NCBI GenBank assembly: GCA_013152845.1 | Contig: JAADFM010000014.1 | Coordinates: 1-7,676, forward strand | Reading direction: 5' to 3' | Origin: Methanobacteriota archaeon | GTDB lineage: Archaea > Hydrothermarchaeota > Hydrothermarchaeia > Hydrothermarchaeales > JAADFM01 | Length of the DNA stretch: 7,676 nucleotides | Shown here: piece by piece, positions 7,347 to 7,676 of the stretch | Position numbering within the stretch: position 1 is the first letter of the stretch | Layout of the letters: the number at the start of each line of letters is the position of its first letter | Made by a program: the position numbers and the translations under genes | The notes under the pieces: model-generated | Told to the model about the DNA's origin: nothing | The model's input: only the letters and a program-made list of their open reading frames with translations | Database searches by the model: none

Positions 7347-7676
7347 TCAAGCCTCCTTCTTCTCTTCCAGTTCTCTCTTCATGGCAAGTTCCACCATCCC
7401 TGTTCCAAGTTTCACAGGCCGTCCCACGATGACGTTCTCCACGATGCCGTTGAGGTCCTCGAATTCGCCCCTGATGCCGGCCTTCAGGAGGTGGTCCACG
7501 GTGATTTCGAAGGCCGCCCTGGCCAGGACCGATGCCTTCTGGCCCGAAACACCGTGGCGCCCGATGGCCTTCACCGTGCCGTCCACCGTCATCATGTCTG
7601 CCAGGACCATCAGGTGCCGGGTATCCACCTTGAGGCCCTGCTCGTCCAGGGTATCCAGTATCTCGTTGATGATGGC
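7347..7676 (-). CDS. rpoA2: RNA polymerase subunit A'' C-terminus (partial)
   Basis: C-terminal 109 residues of the A'' subunit, the second half of the split archaeal counterpart of bacterial beta'. The frame is open to the right edge of the window, so the 5' part lies outside. Diagnostic sequence: [14 protein letters not shown], then [19 protein letters not shown], then [14 protein letters not shown], all highly conserved in archaeal and eukaryotic largest subunits. The end ([10 protein letters not shown]) is a charged tail. Its last codons contain the Shine-Dalgarno sequence for rpl30e, implying co-transcription and coupled translation. The upstream neighbours are expected to be rpoA1, rpoB and rpoH. 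Confidence 0.97.
   Translation of the reverse strand, partial: AIINEILDTLDEQGLKVDTRHLMVLADMMTVDGTVKAIGRHGVSGQKASVLARAAFEITVDHLLKAGIRGEFEDLNGIVENVIVGRPVKLGTGMVELAMKRELEEKKEA

Overview
The window is archaeal. It carries the rpoA2 - rpl30e - nusA-like - rps12 - rps7 - fusA - tuf - rps10 gene string on the minus strand, the classical archaeal 'str' arrangement. Archaeal hallmarks include a split RNA polymerase largest subunit (A''), ribosomal protein L30e (absent from bacteria), a short two-KH NusA-like protein, EF-2 with the diphthamide-site histidine, and EF-1A rather than EF-Tu. TATA-like boxes and T-run terminators also fit. The proteins look euryarchaeal in the broad sense (methanogen- or Thermoplasmatota-like); I cannot place the organism more finely by reading alone.

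Layout: 1-133 is a leader with a hairpin (4-56), a TATA-like element and a near-perfect 26-bp palindrome that looks like an operator. 134-950 (plus strand) is a toxin-antitoxin pair: a UPF0175-type antitoxin and a VapC-like PIN RNase whose gene carries a one-base frameshift near its end. 972-1577 (minus) is an AT-rich gene for a five-helix membrane protein of the Yip1 type, convergent with the toxin. 1578-1682 holds the promoter of that gene and the terminator of the translation operon. 1683-7676 (minus) is the translation/transcription operon, read from right to left and running off the right edge inside rpoA2.

How the genes work together: RNA polymerase A'', the NusA-like factor, S7, S10, S12, L30e and the two elongation GTPases are co-transcribed core components of gene expression. 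From rpoA2 to fusA the genes are packed with gaps of only 2-13 bases, and the Shine-Dalgarno sequences lie over the preceding stop codons, so translation is probably coupled. The packing loosens only around tuf: a 76-base gap with its own promoter-like boxes lies before it, and a GC hairpin plus T-run lies between it and rps10. These may let EF-1A be made in excess of the rest.

Several starts were moved inward from the longest reading frame, because a good Shine-Dalgarno sequence and family N-termini favour the shorter versions: fusA, rps7, rps12 and rpl30e. I see no clear undescribed system. The most interesting parts are the accessory left end (palindromic operator, frameshifted toxin, hairpin at the edge) and the regulatory signals flanking tuf.
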